Assembly (NCBI GenBank): GCA_023653055.1
Contig: JAMNXR010000016.1
Span: forward strand, 1-64,000
Source of the DNA: Burkholderiaceae bacterium
GTDB taxonomy: Bacteria; Pseudomonadota; Gammaproteobacteria; Burkholderiales; Burkholderiaceae_B
Length of the DNA: 64,000 bases
Direction of reading: 5' to 3'
Shown here: piece after piece, positions 1-9,957 of the stretch
Layout of the letters: every line of letters begins with the position of its first letter
How positions within the stretch are numbered: position 1 is the first letter of the stretch
Program-made: the position numbers and the translations under genes
Notes under the pieces: model-generated
Database searches by the model: none
What the model was told of the DNA's origin: nothing
Seen by the model: the letters and a program-made list of their open reading frames with translations, nothing else

Positions 1-1
1 C

Positions 2-820
2 GCCAAGGCTAAAAAACTTAAAGGCGCTCTCGTTCGCACAGATATGGTAACCGTCACAGGAACAGAAAATCTGATGATGGCCGCGGTTTTAGCCGAGGGT
101 CAGACGATTTTAGAAAATGCTGCGCGCGAACCTGAGGTGGTCGACCTCGCCGAGCTACTCATCAAAATGGGTGCACGCATTAAGGGCCACGGCACAGATC
201 GCATCATCATTGAGGGTGTCCCAACGCTTCACGGCGCAAGCCACGATGTCATTCCTGATCGCATTGAGGCCGGCAGTTTTTTATGTGCGGTGGGTGCTGC
301 TGGCGGCGACATCATGCTGCGACGCGTCGCCCCCGACACCATGGGCGCAACGTTATCAAAGTTACAAGAAGCGGGACTCACGATTCAAACAGGCAAAGAC
401 TGGATACAGGCCAGCATGCATACGCGTCCGAAAGCTGTTGACTTTCGTACGCATGAATACCCGGGTTTCGCCACCGATATGCAAGCGCAATTGATGGCTT
501 TAAACACCATCGCTGACGGCACCTCGGTGATTGCTGAAACAATTTTCGAAAACCGCTTTATGCATGTTCAGGAGTTGTTGCGTTTAGGTGCCAATATCGA
601 TATCGATGGTCACACTGCAGTGGTGCGTGGCGTAAACAAACTATCCGGTGCAACGGTGATGGCGACAGACCTACGCGCCTCTGCCAGCCTTGTGATCGCA
701 GGCTTGGCTGCCGAGGGGGAAACCGTGGTGGAACGGATTTATCACCTTGATCGCGGTTACGAGCGGATGGAACACAAGCTCAGCGCGCTTGGCGCTCAAA
801 TTGAAAGAATCTCTCGCTAA
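2..820 (+). CDS. murA: UDP-N-acetylglucosamine 1-carboxyvinyltransferase, 5'-truncated by window edge
   Basis: MurA transfers enolpyruvate from PEP to UDP-GlcNAc, the first committed step of peptidoglycan synthesis in the cytosol. The open frame runs in from the window edge (codons from base 2), so about 272 residues of a roughly 420-residue protein are present; the first third, with the active-site loop cysteine, lies outside. Visible family landmarks are [23 protein letters not shown] (with the Asp that acts as acid/base in the family), [13 protein letters not shown] and the closing [10 protein letters not shown]. The ATG at base 44 is internal and not the true start. Only 10 bases separate the stop from hisG, and this murA-his order is common in Burkholderiales. 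Confidence 0.96.
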   Translation, partial: AKAKKLKGALVRTDMVTVTGTENLMMAAVLAEGQTILENAAREPEVVDLAELLIKMGARIKGHGTDRIIIEGVPTLHGASHDVIPDRIEAGSFLCAVGAAGGDIMLRRVAPDTMGATLSKLQEAGLTIQTGKDWIQASMHTRPKAVDFRTHEYPGFATDMQAQLMALNTIADGTSVIAETIFENRFMHVQELLRLGANIDIDGHTAVVRGVNKLSGATVMATDLRASASLVIAGLAAEGETVVERIYHLDRGYERMEHKLSALGAQIERISR

Positions 821-830
821 AGGAACATGC

Positions 831-1511
831 ATGAGCACTGACGCACATACGCGCCCACTGACCATGGCCTTGTCTAAGGGGCGCATTTTTGAAGAAACCC
901 TCCCCTTGTTGGAGGCGGCAGGTATTACCGTCAGTGAAAATCCAGAAAAGTCGCGCAAACTGATCATTGGCACGAGCGACCCGCGCTTGCGCCTCATTAT
1001 CGTGCGCGCCTCTGATGTCCCCACCTATGTCGAATATGGTGCGGCGGATCTCGGGATCGCTGGCAAGGATGTACTGATTGAGCACACCGCTCAACATCCA
1101 GGCGGACTGTATCAGCCCATTGACCTTAATATCGCCAAATGCCGCCTTGCCGTAGCCGTTCGTAACGGTTTTGACTATGCTGCGGCGGTCAAACAAGGTG
1201 CACGCCTGCGTGTTGCAACCAAATACACGTCTGCCGCTCGGGATCACTTTGCTGCAAAAGGTGTCTATGTCGACCTGATTAAGCTCTATGGTTCCATGGA
1301 GCTTGCGCCCTTGGTCGGCTTGGCAGACGCAATCGTTGACTTGGTTTCTACTGGCAATACGCTCAAAGCCAACGACCTAGTGGCCGTTGAAGACATTATG
1401 CCGATTTCGTCCAGATTGGTCGTCAACCGCGCGGCACTTAAAACCCGTCATGCCGAATTACAGCCTTTACTGGATGCCTTTGAGCGTGCAAGCGCAAGCT
1501 CTGTGGCATGA
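831..1511 (+). CDS. hisG: ATP phosphoribosyltransferase, short form
   Basis: HisG joins ATP and PRPP in the first, feedback-controlled step of histidine synthesis. The protein is 226 residues, the short form that lacks the C-terminal regulatory domain; in known systems this form works only with the regulatory subunit HisZ, which is not in this window. The start is the ATG at 831, giving [18 protein letters not shown], with an AAAGGA ribosome site at 819-824 overlapping the murA stop; the frame is open further upstream but murA occupies that stretch. The PRPP-binding stretch [16 protein letters not shown] is visible near residue 165. It is the first gene of the his block. Confidence 0.96.
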   Translation: MSTDAHTRPLTMALSKGRIFEETLPLLEAAGITVSENPEKSRKLIIGTSDPRLRLIIVRASDVPTYVEYGAADLGIAGKDVLIEHTAQHPGGLYQPIDLNIAKCRLAVAVRNGFDYAAAVKQGARLRVATKYTSAARDHFAAKGVYVDLIKLYGSMELAPLVGLADAIVDLVSTGNTLKANDLVAVEDIMPISSRLVVNRAALKTRHAELQPLLDAFERASASSVA

Positions 1512-1558
1512 TAGTGACCTACTTGTTTTGATGACCCCTTCAAAAGAGGGGCTCTTTG

Positions 1559-2869
1559 ATGATGCGCACAATCACACGTCTGGACTCACGCGACCCTGAG
1601 TTTGAAGTCACCCTCTCCAAATTGCTGGCGTTCGATGCCGAGCAAGATGACGCTATTGACGCCGCAGCTGCAGGCATTTTGCAACACGTGCGTCGCGAAG
1701 GCGACACGGCCCTGCTGCGATACACCCGCCAGTTTGATCAGGTTATGGTTGATAGCGTGGCAGAGCTGGAAATTCCTCGCCGCGACTGGCAATCCGCGCT
1801 GGCAACATTACCTGCCGCCCAGCGCGAGGCGCTAGAAGTCGCTGCACAGCGCGTGCGGGATTACCACGTACACCAAGTCCAAGAAAGCTGGTCTTACACT
1901 GAGCCTGACGGCACGCGTCTCGGCCAACAAATCACCCCTCTTGACCGCGTCGGTCTCTATGTGCCGGGTGGTAAAGCCTCATACCCTTCCTCCGTGCTAA
2001 TGAATGCCATTCCAGCCAAGGTTGCAGGCGTCAGCGAAGTCATCATGGTCACACCGACACCCGGAGGCCAACGCAATGCCATGGTGCTGGCTGCGGCTGC
2101 AATTGCTGGGGTAGACCGCTGTTTCGCCATTGGTGGTGCTCAGGCAGTTGCTGCACTGGCTTACGGCACGGCTACCATCCCAGCTGTCGACAAAATTGTC
2201 GGCCCCGGCAATGCCTATGTCGCAGCAGCCAAGCGACGTGTTTTTGGCACGGTTGGCATCGACATGATCGCCGGTCCCAGCGAAATTTTGATCATTTGCG
2301 ATGGCAAAACGCCTGCTGACTGGATTGCGATGGACTTATTCTCGCAAGCCGAGCACGATGAGCTCGCGCAAGCAATCCTTTTATGCCCTGACGCTCAATA
2401 TTTGGATGCCGTCGAGGCTTCGATTGACAAGCTCTTACCGACGATGCCTCGTGCCGATATCATCCGCACGAGCCTACGTGACCGTGGCGCCTTGATTTTG
2501 GTGCGCGACCTCCAAGAAGCCTGCGAGATCAGCAATAATATCGCCCCCGAACACCTTGAAGTCTCCTGCGAAAACCCCGATGCGTGGTTGCCTTCACTGC
2601 GACATGCCGGTGCGATTTTTATGGGACGACATAGCTCCGAGTCTCTTGGAGACTATTGTGCCGGCCCCAATCACGTCTTACCCACATCAAGGACGGCGCG
2701 ATTTTCCTCGCCGTTAGGCGTCTATGACTTCCAAAAACGCTCAAGCTTGATTCACGTTTCTGCTGCTGGCGCCCAAACACTTGGTAAAGTGGCAAATGAA
2801 CTGGCACTTGGCGAAGGTCTTCAAGCGCATGCGGCTAGTGCACGTTATCGCTTGACCAACATACAATAG
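1559..2869 (+). CDS. hisD: Histidinol dehydrogenase
   Basis: HisD is a zinc enzyme that oxidises histidinol to histidine in two NAD-dependent steps, the end of the pathway. About 436 residues, usual length. Landmarks: [59 protein letters not shown] with family zinc ligands Gln and His, and NIAPEHLEV with the catalytic Glu-His pair. Three start codons lie in a row (TTG 1556, ATG 1559, ATG 1562); the AGAGGGG at 1546-1551 best serves 1559. The next gene is hisB, not hisC as in many Burkholderiales his operons. Confidence 0.96.
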   Translation: MMRTITRLDSRDPEFEVTLSKLLAFDAEQDDAIDAAAAGILQHVRREGDTALLRYTRQFDQVMVDSVAELEIPRRDWQSALATLPAAQREALEVAAQRVRDYHVHQVQESWSYTEPDGTRLGQQITPLDRVGLYVPGGKASYPSSVLMNAIPAKVAGVSEVIMVTPTPGGQRNAMVLAAAAIAGVDRCFAIGGAQAVAALAYGTATIPAVDKIVGPGNAYVAAAKRRVFGTVGIDMIAGPSEILIICDGKTPADWIAMDLFSQAEHDELAQAILLCPDAQYLDAVEASIDKLLPTMPRADIIRTSLRDRGALILVRDLQEACEISNNIAPEHLEVSCENPDAWLPSLRHAGAIFMGRHSSESLGDYCAGPNHVLPTSRTARFSSPLGVYDFQKRSSLIHVSAAGAQTLGKVANELALGEGLQAHAASARYRLTNIQ

Positions 2870-2905
2870 ATATTCCGACGATCTGAGTTCATCCGAGTGC
2901 ACACT

Positions 2906-3493
2906 ATGCGTACCGCAGAAATTATCCGAAATACCAATGAAACGCGTATCCGCGTCGCGGTCAATATAGACGGCACAGGCATCCAGAAGCTCAATACGGG
3001 CGTCCCCTTTTTGGACCACATGCTGGACCAGATTGCGCGTCACGGTTTAATCGATCTTGAGGTACACGCCGAAGGCGATCTGCACATTGATGCCCACCAC
3101 ACCGTCGAGGACGTGGGGATCACTCTTGGCATGGCCCTTGCAAAAGCTGTTGGCGACAAAGCTGGCATGCGTCGGTACGGGCACGCATACGTTCCATTGG
3201 ACGAAGCACTTTCACGCGTTGTCGTTGATTTTTCAGGACGTCCCGGTTTGCAATTTCACGTCCCCTTTACACGTGCGCGCGTGGGTGACTTTGATGTCGA
3301 TCTGACCATTGAATTTTTCCAAGGCCTCGTGAATCACGCCCTGATTACGATGCATATTGATAACTTGCGTGGCGTCAATGCGCATCATCAGTGTGAAACC
3401 ATCTTTAAAGCAACCGGTCGTGCTCTGCGTATGGCGCTTGAGCTTGATCCCCGCAGTACGGGTATTGTGCCCTCCACCAAAGGTGTGCTCTAA
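2906..3493 (+). CDS. hisB: Imidazoleglycerol-phosphate dehydratase
   Basis: HisB here is the stand-alone dehydratase (195 residues) that turns imidazole glycerol phosphate into imidazole acetol phosphate; the histidinol phosphatase domain fused to it in enteric bacteria is absent, so another phosphatase must do that step. Metal-binding histidine clusters are visible as [10 protein letters not shown] near residue 65 and [16 protein letters not shown] near residue 160. The start ATG 2906 (MRTAEIIRN) is chosen over a GTG at 2897 by family length. It follows hisD after 36 bases and precedes hisH by 3 bases. Confidence 0.95.
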   Translation: MRTAEIIRNTNETRIRVAVNIDGTGIQKLNTGVPFLDHMLDQIARHGLIDLEVHAEGDLHIDAHHTVEDVGITLGMALAKAVGDKAGMRRYGHAYVPLDEALSRVVVDFSGRPGLQFHVPFTRARVGDFDVDLTIEFFQGLVNHALITMHIDNLRGVNAHHQCETIFKATGRALRMALELDPRSTGIVPSTKGVL

Positions 3494-3496
3494 GCC

Positions 3497-4153
3497 ATGA
3501 CCTCGATTGCCATTGTCGATTACGGCATGGGGAACTATCACTCTGTTGAGCGCGCGCTACGTCATGCCGCTCCAGAGGCGGATATTCGTTTATGTAAGCG
3601 CGCGTCAGAAATTGACGCAGCGGATCGCGTCGTATTTCCAGGGCAAGGCGCGATGGCCGACTGCATTCGTACCTTGGACGAAGCGGGTTTGCGTGAAGCC
3701 GTGTTGCGAGCAGCCGCCACCAAACCCCTTTTGGGTGTGTGCGTTGGAGAACAAATGCTGTTTGAGCGCAGCGAAGAAGGCAACACCGCGAGCCTTGGCT
3801 TATTTAAAGGCGAAGTTCGCCGCTTTAAAGGACCTGCCTTTGACGCCCCCACTTCAGGCGCCAACGATCATGCAGATCGCTTAAAAGTCCCGCACATGGG
3901 CTGGAATCCTGTCCATCAAGTGCGCGCGCACAAACTCTGGTCCGGCATTCCCGATGCGACGCCTTTTTACTTTGTTCACAGCTATTACGCTGCGCCCACT
4001 GAAGCGGCATTAACGGTCGGCGAGAGCGTGTATGGCGGGCCCTTTACTTGTGCTGTCGCCCAAGACAACATCTTTGCCGTACAGTTTCACCCTGAGAAAA
4101 GTGCAGACCATGGTTTGCGTCTTTACCGGAATTTTGTAGACTGGCAACCTTAA
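3497..4153 (+). CDS. hisH: Imidazole glycerol phosphate synthase, glutamine amidotransferase subunit
   Basis: HisH hydrolyses glutamine and channels ammonia to HisF, forming imidazole glycerol phosphate and AICAR. 218 residues, a class I glutamine amidotransferase. The nucleophile lies in [11 protein letters not shown] (about residue 82) and the His-Glu pair in [14 protein letters not shown] near the C-terminus. The start at 3497 lies 3 bases after the hisB stop, so the two are likely translationally coupled. An insertion around residues 110-130 ([17 protein letters not shown]) is longer than in enteric HisH but resembles other betaproteobacterial forms from memory. Confidence 0.95.
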   Translation: MTSIAIVDYGMGNYHSVERALRHAAPEADIRLCKRASEIDAADRVVFPGQGAMADCIRTLDEAGLREAVLRAAATKPLLGVCVGEQMLFERSEEGNTASLGLFKGEVRRFKGPAFDAPTSGANDHADRLKVPHMGWNPVHQVRAHKLWSGIPDATPFYFVHSYYAAPTEAALTVGESVYGGPFTCAVAQDNIFAVQFHPEKSADHGLRLYRNFVDWQP

Positions 4154-4182
4154 CAACCTAAAAGTGACTGATCACAAACGAT

Positions 4183-4923
4183 ATGCTGCTGATCCCCGCA
4201 ATTGATCTCAAAGACGGACAATGTGTCAGACTTCGCCAAGGCGACCTCGATGACGCGACCATCTTCTCCGAAGACCCGACCGCAATGGCCACTCACTGGC
4301 TTGAGCGCGGCGCCCGACGCCTGCACTTGGTGGACCTCAACGGCGCTGTTGCGGGCAAGCCTAAAAATGAAGCGCTCATTAAAGCAATCGTCGCCGCAGT
4401 AGGCGATGATATCCCCGTACAAATCGGTGGTGGCATTCGCGATCTTGATACGATCGAGCGGTATCTTGATTTTGGTATTTCCTACGTCATCATTGGTACG
4501 GCCGCTGTCAAAAACCCAGGCTTTTTACATGATGCGTGTGGTGCCTTTCCTGGCAACATCATCGTGGGTCTTGATGCGCGTGACGGAAAGGTCGCAACCG
4601 ATGGTTGGAGCAAACTCACCAAGCACGATGTGAGCGATCTCGCCAAAAAATTTGAAGATTACGGTTGCGAGGCAATCATCTATACCGACATTGGTCGCGA
4701 TGGCATGCTCTCTGGTGTCAACATCGAAGCCACCGTCCGCTTGGCACAGCACGTGCGAATTCCCATCATCGCCTCAGGCGGCGTTACCGATTTGCGCGAC
4801 ATTGATGCACTGTGTGCCGTGCAGGACGAAGGCGTCGAAGGCGCCATTTTGGGTCGAAGCATTTACGAAGGCACGCTCGACTTTGAAGCGGCACAAAAGC
4901 GCGCGGACGAACTCCAGCCATGA
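4183..4923 (+). CDS. hisA: ProFAR isomerase
   Basis: HisA is a TIM-barrel isomerase converting ProFAR to PRFAR in histidine synthesis. 246 residues. The first catalytic Asp is in [16 protein letters not shown] at the N-terminus, the second in [15 protein letters not shown] near residue 170; phosphate-binding glycines are in [12 protein letters not shown] and IASGGVTDL. The start ATG 4183 begins MLLIPAIDL, the usual first residues. Its stop overlaps the hisF start by four bases (ATGA), which points to coupled translation. Confidence 0.96.
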   Translation: MLLIPAIDLKDGQCVRLRQGDLDDATIFSEDPTAMATHWLERGARRLHLVDLNGAVAGKPKNEALIKAIVAAVGDDIPVQIGGGIRDLDTIERYLDFGISYVIIGTAAVKNPGFLHDACGAFPGNIIVGLDARDGKVATDGWSKLTKHDVSDLAKKFEDYGCEAIIYTDIGRDGMLSGVNIEATVRLAQHVRIPIIASGGVTDLRDIDALCAVQDEGVEGAILGRSIYEGTLDFEAAQKRADELQP

Positions 4924-5723
4924 CCGTTCAGCAAACGTCCAAAACACTCAGCGAGCTGACACGTCGAATCATTCCATGCTTGGATGTGACGGCAGGTCGC
5001 GTTGTCAAGGGCGTTAACTTTGTTCAACTGATGGATGCTGGTGATCCTGTGGAGATCGCTCACCGCTACAACGAACAAGGCGCGGACGAACTGACTTTTT
5101 TAGATATTACCGCCACCAGCGATGGCCGCGATTTGATCCTTCCGATCATTGAAAAAGTTGCTTCTCAGGTTTTCATCCCCTTGACAGTCGGCGGTGGCGT
5201 GCGTCAAGTCAGCGATGTACAACGACTGCTCAGTGCAGGCGCTGACAAGATCTCTATGAATAGCGCGGCGGTTGCCAACCCTGATCTGGTGCGTGCAGCT
5301 TCGGACTATCACGGCTCACAATGCATTGTGGTGGCGATTGATGCGCGACGCGTGGCCGACAGTGAAACCCCTCGTTGGGAAGTTTTTACCCACGGTGGGC
5401 GCCGCGGCACTGGAATAGATGCGGTGGCCTGGGCACGCAAAATGGCCGAGTATGGAGCGGGCGAAATTTTACTGACGAGTATGGACCGCGACGGCACCAA
5501 ATCTGGCTTTGATTTAGAACTCACTCGCTTAGTTTCAGATGCGGTTTCTGTGCCTGTGATTGCCTCGGGTGGCGTGGGCAATCTTCAACACCTTGCAGAC
5601 GGTGTCACACTGGGCGGCGCGAGCGCGGTACTCGCAGCGAGTATTTTTCACTATGGTGAATACACAGTCGGGCAAGCCAAGGCGTTCATGGCGAGTCAAG
5701 GCATCCCTGTCAGGACGGGCTGA
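4920..5723 (+). CDS. hisF: Imidazole glycerol phosphate synthase, cyclase subunit
   Basis: HisF is the TIM-barrel cyclase partner of HisH, producing imidazole glycerol phosphate and AICAR from PRFAR and ammonia. 267 residues. The catalytic aspartates are in [19 protein letters not shown] and [23 protein letters not shown] and [10 protein letters not shown] bind phosphate. About 12 extra residues precede the conserved core, set by the ATG that overlaps the hisA stop. hisI begins one base after its stop. Confidence 0.96.
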   Translation: MTVQQTSKTLSELTRRIIPCLDVTAGRVVKGVNFVQLMDAGDPVEIAHRYNEQGADELTFLDITATSDGRDLILPIIEKVASQVFIPLTVGGGVRQVSDVQRLLSAGADKISMNSAAVANPDLVRAASDYHGSQCIVVAIDARRVADSETPRWEVFTHGGRRGTGIDAVAWARKMAEYGAGEILLTSMDRDGTKSGFDLELTRLVSDAVSVPVIASGGVGNLQHLADGVTLGGASAVLAASIFHYGEYTVGQAKAFMASQGIPVRTG

Positions 5724-5724
5724 G

Positions 5725-6150
5725 ATGGCAACACCTCAATTGCCTGCGTGGATTCAAGACGTGCACTTTGACGCACAAGGCCTGATTCCCGCTATTTCCC
5801 AAGATGCCCACACTGGCGATATTTTGATGGTCGCGTGGATGAATGCGGATGCGCTTGCGGAGACCGTTGCGACTGGACGCGCTGTGTTTTGGTCACGTTC
5901 ACGCAACCGCCTGTGGCGCAAGGGCGAGGAGTCTGGGCATGTTCAACGACTCCTAGAGCTCCGCTTAGATTGTGATGGTGATGTTTTACTTCTTAAGGTC
6001 GAACAAATTGGTGCCATCGCCTGCCATACAGGGCGCGCGAGTTGTTTTTACCGCAGACTGGATACCGTCTCAGACTTAGGCGTCGAACCTCGCTCACAAT
6101 GGGTTGTAGTTGATCCTATCCTGAAAGACCCCGAACTCATTTACAAATGA
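5725..6150 (+). CDS. hisI: Phosphoribosyl-AMP cyclohydrolase
   Basis: HisI opens the adenine ring of phosphoribosyl-AMP, the third step of histidine synthesis, using zinc and magnesium. 141 residues, the separate cyclohydrolase without fused HisE. Zinc-ligand cysteines are visible in [11 protein letters not shown] and [14 protein letters not shown], and [12 protein letters not shown] and [11 protein letters not shown] are family motifs. The frame is open upstream into hisF; the ATG at 5725 (MATPQLPAW) is chosen because it follows the hisF stop directly. It overlaps hisE by four bases. Confidence 0.96.
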   Translation: MATPQLPAWIQDVHFDAQGLIPAISQDAHTGDILMVAWMNADALAETVATGRAVFWSRSRNRLWRKGEESGHVQRLLELRLDCDGDVLLLKVEQIGAIACHTGRASCFYRRLDTVSDLGVEPRSQWVVVDPILKDPELIYK

Positions 6151-6509
6151 ATAAAGATCTCGCCATGACGAACGCTTCAGAGGCTGTGCTAGCTCGCATA
6201 ACCGACCTTTTAGAAACGCGTCTGCCGAGCCGCGGGGGCGACCCTGCAGCCTCCTATGTGGCCAAACTGTTCTCCAAAGGTCCCGATGCCGCGCTCAAAA
6301 AAATAGGCGAAGAAGCAACAGAGCTTGTCATGGCCGCCAAAGATCGGCAGCCAGAGCGCATCGTGTCTGAAATGGCTGACCTCTGGTTTCACTGTTTAGT
6401 TGTATTGACTGAAAATGGACTCCGTCCGGAGCAAGTCATCGCAGAGTTAGCGCGTCGCGAAGGCATCTCCGGACTGCAAGAAAAAGCTTCACGCCCAAAA
6501 ACCCCTTGA
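6147..6509 (+). CDS. hisE: Phosphoribosyl-ATP pyrophosphatase
   Basis: HisE removes pyrophosphate from phosphoribosyl-ATP, the second histidine step. 120 residues from the ATG overlapping the hisI stop, or 114 from ATG 6165 ([12 protein letters not shown]). The alpha-helical MazG-like metal-binding core is visible in [19 protein letters not shown] and [12 protein letters not shown]. It closes the his block; the next gene follows 15 bases later and probably shares the transcript. Confidence 0.95.
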   Translation: MNKDLAMTNASEAVLARITDLLETRLPSRGGDPAASYVAKLFSKGPDAALKKIGEEATELVMAAKDRQPERIVSEMADLWFHCLVVLTENGLRPEQVIAELARREGISGLQEKASRPKTP

Positions 6510-6524
6510 GGACCTAAAGACTTC

Positions 6525-6893
6525 ATGAGTGAACACTGCATATTTTGCAAAATCGTACGGCGGGAATTGCCGGCAAAAATCGTCTACGAGGACGAAGATT
6601 GCCTGGTTTTTCATGACATTAACCCTGCCGCACCCGTCCATTTGCTGATGATCCCCAAACGGCATGTTGTCTCAATGCAAGAGATTAATTCCGAAGATAG
6701 CGTTTGGTTAGGTAGAATGCTATCTAAGGTACCTCAAATTGCACTCGACAATGGATGTAATCCTGGACCATCAGGCGGCTTTCGTCTTATGGCCAACTCC
6801 GGCGTCGAGGGTGGTCAAGAGGTTTTGCACCTTCATTTTCATATTTACGGTGGTAGTCGGCCTTGGAAAGGGCCAGCACCCACCGTTGCCTAA
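6525..6893 (+). CDS. hinT: HIT-family nucleotide phosphoramidate hydrolase
   Basis: Histidine-triad protein of 122 residues, expected to hydrolyse nucleoside phosphoramidates or related adenylates in the cytosol. The triad is seen as [10 protein letters not shown] at the C-terminus, and the start [22 protein letters not shown] is typical of HinT, including a Cys pair. Its place between hisE and tatA is a conserved Burkholderiales arrangement. No functional link with histidine synthesis is implied by the name. Confidence 0.93.
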   Translation: MSEHCIFCKIVRRELPAKIVYEDEDCLVFHDINPAAPVHLLMIPKRHVVSMQEINSEDSVWLGRMLSKVPQIALDNGCNPGPSGGFRLMANSGVEGGQEVLHLHFHIYGGSRPWKGPAPTVA

Positions 6894-6907
6894 TTCGGAG
6901 AACCGTC

Positions 6908-7159
6908 ATGGGCGCATTTAGTATCTGGCATTGGTTGATTGTTTTAGCAATTGTTGCCTTGGTTTTTGGTACCAAAAAGATTCGCAATATTGGTGCGGAT
7001 CTTGGTGGCGCCATCAAAGGTTTCAAAGAAGGGATGAAAGACCCTAACGCAAAAGAAGCTGACGCGACCCCGCCGGCAGCCGAAGCTGCACCTGCGCAAC
7101 GTGTTGCATCAAACGAAACGATTGATGTGCAAGCTAAAGAAAAGACCAACACACATTGA
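6908..7159 (+). CDS. tatA: Twin-arginine translocase subunit TatA
   Basis: TatA oligomerises to form the passage for folded proteins across the inner membrane. 83 residues: a short periplasmic start (MGAFSIWHW), one membrane helix ([13 protein letters not shown]), the conserved hinge [10 protein letters not shown], an amphipathic helix ([15 protein letters not shown]) and an acidic/Ala-rich tail. The start ATG 6908 follows CGGAG at 6897-6901; the frame is open upstream but overlaps hinT. tatB follows after about 50 bases. Confidence 0.95.
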   Translation: MGAFSIWHWLIVLAIVALVFGTKKIRNIGADLGGAIKGFKEGMKDPNAKEADATPPAAEAAPAQRVASNETIDVQAKEKTNTH

Positions 7160-7210
7160 ACGCCTTGTTTGTTTTCCTTTTAGCTGAGTCTATCTGGCCC
7201 TGTTATCACC

Positions 7211-7729
7211 ATGTTTGACATCAGCTTTACCGAGCTACTCGTCATCGGGGTGATCGCGCTTGTCGTGATTGGCCCCGAACGTTTGCCCAAGGTTGCTCGC
7301 ACAATCGGACACCTCGTAGGTCGTGCCCAGCGCTACGTCAATGATGTCAAATCAGACATTAATCGCGAGGTCGAGCTCGATGAGTTGCGCAAGCTCAAAG
7401 AGCAAATGCAAGATGCTGCTCAAAGCGTGCAATCGGGCCTGCAAAATACTGAGTCGGCCTTACGTCAGCCCCTCGATGCTTTTGAACAGTCGACCATGTC
7501 GACGCTCAATGAGCTCAAAACGCCACTTGGCACACCTGACGCAGGTACCACGCCACTCGCAAATCCAGACGCTTCAGTGACAACGGTCGCATCGACGCCT
7601 TCAGTATCAGCGCCTCAGCAACAACCTGCTCAACTTGAGATTGATGCTGTACGCACCACGGTCGTTGCACCAACCATTCCCACCACGAGTGCAGCCACTC
7701 CAGAGACTTCGCCCGGATCAAAAACTTGA
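7211..7729 (+). CDS. tatB: Twin-arginine translocase subunit TatB
   Basis: TatB forms the substrate-receptor complex with TatC. 172 residues: MFDISFTELLVIGVIALVVIGPERLPKVART contains the single membrane helix and the GPERLP hinge that separates TatB from TatA. An amphipathic, charged helix covers residues 35-80, and the C-terminal half is a Thr/Ala/Pro-rich, probably disordered tail, as is normal for TatB. Its TGA overlaps the TTG start of tatC. Confidence 0.95.
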   Translation: MFDISFTELLVIGVIALVVIGPERLPKVARTIGHLVGRAQRYVNDVKSDINREVELDELRKLKEQMQDAAQSVQSGLQNTESALRQPLDAFEQSTMSTLNELKTPLGTPDAGTTPLANPDASVTTVASTPSVSAPQQQPAQLEIDAVRTTVVAPTIPTTSAATPETSPGSKT

Positions 7730-8514
7730 GCACTGAAGACACATCGCACGAAACCGCCCAAGGCGGCGAAAGTTTCATGTCGCACCTGATTGAGCTACGC
7801 TCGAGACTTTTGCGTGCAGTGGGCACGATGCTCGTTGTTTTTATTGCGCTTTTTCTGTACCCCGGCGCATCCGTGATTTATGACCTCTTAGCGGCTCCGA
7901 TGCTCGCCTCCTTACCCGAAGGCACGCGCATGATTGCAACTGGCGTGATCACGCCCTTTATGGTGCCCGTCAAGGTCACGATGATGGCGGCCTTTGTCGT
8001 TTCTCTTCCTGTAGTGCTTTATCAGGTTTGGGCTTTTGTGGCCCCTGGTCTCTATCGACATGAACAACGACTCGCCCTTCCCCTGATTATTTCAAGCTCT
8101 TTGCTTTTTTTAGCGGGTATGGCCTTTTGTTATTTCGTTGTTTTCAAAACTGTTTTCAGTTTTATTGCCTCTTTTGCACCCGAATCCATCACGCCTGCAC
8201 CGGACATCGAAGCATATCTCGGCTTTGTGATGACCATGTTTTTAGCGTTTGGTATTACATTTGAAGTACCAGTCGCCGTAATTTTGCTGGTGCGGATGAG
8301 GATTGTCACGATAGCTCAACTTCAACAGTCTCGAGGTTACGTCATTGTCGGTGCATTTATCATCGCCGCTGTGGTGACCCCACCCGACGTCGTGAGCCAG
8401 TTCTTACTCGCAGTCCCGCTTTGCATCTTGTATGAAGTAGGGATTTTGTTGGCGCGCGGCATCAAACCTCGCCCCGAAGAAATAAAAACTGACGGACAAG
8501 ATTCCACAAGTTGA
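7726..8514 (+). CDS. tatC: Twin-arginine translocase subunit TatC
   Basis: TatC binds twin-arginine signal peptides. About 262 residues with six hydrophobic helices; MSHLIELRSRLLRA near the start and PVVLYQVWAFVAPGLYRHEQR in the first periplasmic/cytoplasmic loops are family signatures, as is FGITFEVPV. The start taken is the TTG at 7726, overlapping the tatB stop (TTGA); an ATG at 7777 directly before SHLIELRSRL would give 245 residues and cannot be excluded. Apparently the last gene of the murA-his-tat transcript. The twin-arginine proteins encoded between 10.5 and 24.3 kb are its likely clients. Confidence 0.94.
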   Translation: MSTEDTSHETAQGGESFMSHLIELRSRLLRAVGTMLVVFIALFLYPGASVIYDLLAAPMLASLPEGTRMIATGVITPFMVPVKVTMMAAFVVSLPVVLYQVWAFVAPGLYRHEQRLALPLIISSSLLFLAGMAFCYFVVFKTVFSFIASFAPESITPAPDIEAYLGFVMTMFLAFGITFEVPVAVILLVRMRIVTIAQLQQSRGYVIVGAFIIAAVVTPPDVVSQFLLAVPLCILYEVGILLARGIKPRPEEIKTDGQDSTS

Positions 8515-8789
8515 AATTAGCTATTGAGGCAGTTTTAAGGTTTATTCCCCCTAAAAGCTCAAAAAATAGCCCAAAAGGCGCATATATATGCGTAGTCCAG
8601 CATAGTTTCCCGCCCTTATCGACCATAAACACTCAACTTTACTTACAACAAATATGTTGTGATTGAGATTGCAAAGGTATATCTTTTGCTTAGTCAAATT
8701 TAACAAACTTAAATTTATCGGGGTGTAGTCTTTTTAGCCCTGCTATTTTATTTAAATATTCTCTCTGCAAGCATCATAAAGGGACTACC
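8515..8789. promoter_or_regulatory. AT-rich spacer with several palindromes upstream of an XRE regulator gene
   Basis: No gene is seen in this 275-base spacer. It holds a perfect 14-base palindrome CGCATATATATGCG (8579-8592), an inverted repeat ACAACA-AATA-TGTTGT (8645-8660), an imperfect dyad with arms GCAAAGG and CTTTTGC (8671-8689), and AAATTTAA-CAAAC-TTAAATTT (8696-8716). An AT-rich run (8747-8762) could serve as a -10 region. The clustering just before a helix-turn-helix gene suggests operators, possibly for autoregulation; this is inference. Confidence 0.5.
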
Positions 8790-9149
8790 GTGCTCGCTCA
8801 CCGTCTCAAACAAGCCCGCCTTCGCGCAGGGCTGTCACAAGAAAAACTCGGCAAATTGGCCGGAATCGACCCCATGTCTGCCAGCGCGCGAATGAATCAG
8901 TATGAGCGGGGCAAGCACTCACCAGATTATCAGCTCATGTGTCGTGTTGCCGACATTCTAAAAATGCCGGTCAGCTGGTTTTACACAGCCGATGAGGATG
9001 AGGCTCGGCTCCAAGAGGTTTTTTATCACTTGCAGCCTTCGATTCGCCAGCCTCTGTTAACGCAAGCCGAAAATCTTTTTGTCGCGCATCCAACCGACGC
9101 AAAAGAATCTTCAGGCACAGCTTCAGACAGCGCACCCAAACAAGGGTAA
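8790..9149 (+). CDS. XRE-family helix-turn-helix transcriptional regulator
   Basis: 119 residues with a Cro/C1-type helix-turn-helix over residues 3-62 (LKQARLRAGLSQEKLGKLAG, then MNQYERGKHSPDY, then CRVADILKMPVSWFYT), followed by a short acidic C-terminal part with no recognised ligand domain. The start is GTG 8790 behind AAAGGGA (8778-8784). It resembles small one-domain regulators of the SinR type, but no target can be named. The palindrome-rich spacer directly upstream is the obvious candidate binding region. The end of the gene runs close to the Nif3-like gene (34 bases). Confidence 0.85.
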   Translation: MLAHRLKQARLRAGLSQEKLGKLAGIDPMSASARMNQYERGKHSPDYQLMCRVADILKMPVSWFYTADEDEARLQEVFYHLQPSIRQPLLTQAENLFVAHPTDAKESSGTASDSAPKQG

Positions 9150-9183
9150 GCGCCTCGCTCGCTGCAGCTGCATTTGGGACGTC

Positions 9184-9942
9184 ATGAAATCGATTGCAAC
9201 CCGCGCACTCTGTGCTTGGCTCGACACCAAGCTCAATGCGCCATCCTTTAGTGACTACTGCCCAAATGGTTTACAGGTAGAAGGCACGCCATCGATCTCA
9301 CACATTGTGACGGGCGTGACGGCAAGCCAAGCCTTGATCGATGTTGCGATAGCACAGGGTGCAGATGCACTGCTCGTCCATCACGGATGGTTCTGGAAAG
9401 GCGAAGACTCACGCATCACCGGCATACGCAAGACCAGGCTTGCAAGCCTGATGGCAAACAATATTAATTTACTTGCTTTTCACCTGCCGCTTGATGCCCA
9501 CCCCGAACTTGGAAATAATGCTCAACTCGCGCGTGTGCTTAAACTCACGCCCTCTCAAGAGACGACGGGGCCTGGCAACTTGATTTGGTTAGGCCAAATG
9601 CCCGGATCGACTACGCTTGGTGAGGTTGCTGCGAATGTTGAGCGCGCTTTGGGTCGCACACCCCAAATCATTGGAGACCCCGGTATGCCTGCACATCGGC
9701 TGGCATGGTGCACAGGCGCTGCCCAAAGCATGATGACCCACGCTATTGAGGCGGGTGCACAAGTATTTATCACTGGGGAGATCTCTGAGCCTACCGTTCA
9801 CTTGGCACGCGAGGCAGGTGTCGGTTTTATTAGTGCCGGACACCATGCCACTGAGCGCTACGGCGTGCAAGCCCTCGGCAATGCCATCCAAAAAGAGTTT
9901 GGCATTCGAGTCGATTTTGTCGACATCGACAATCCCGTTTGA
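9184..9942 (+). CDS. Nif3-like dinuclear metal center protein (YbgI/DUF34 family)
   Basis: 252 residues. The Nif3/DUF34 family binds two metal ions in a toroidal hexamer; the physiological reaction is not settled. Metal ligands expected in the family are visible as DALLVHHGWFWKGE (residues 57-70), HLPLDAHPELGNNAQL and SAGHHATERYGVQAL near the C-terminus. The start ATG 9184 (MKSIATRALCAWLD) is chosen over an in-frame ATG at 9079 inside the preceding regulator gene, because the family begins near this point. It is convergent with mscL, 15 bases away. Confidence 0.92.
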   Translation: MKSIATRALCAWLDTKLNAPSFSDYCPNGLQVEGTPSISHIVTGVTASQALIDVAIAQGADALLVHHGWFWKGEDSRITGIRKTRLASLMANNINLLAFHLPLDAHPELGNNAQLARVLKLTPSQETTGPGNLIWLGQMPGSTTLGEVAANVERALGRTPQIIGDPGMPAHRLAWCTGAAQSMMTHAIEAGAQVFITGEISEPTVHLAREAGVGFISAGHHATERYGVQALGNAIQKEFGIRVDFVDIDNPV

Positions 9943-9957
9943 CCTAGGCCGTGTCGG

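Noticed and set aside
9079-9183. N-terminal extension of the Nif3-like protein overlapping the regulator gene
   Set aside because: The extension shows no family similarity and lies in the coding region of the XRE protein; the family starts at 9184.
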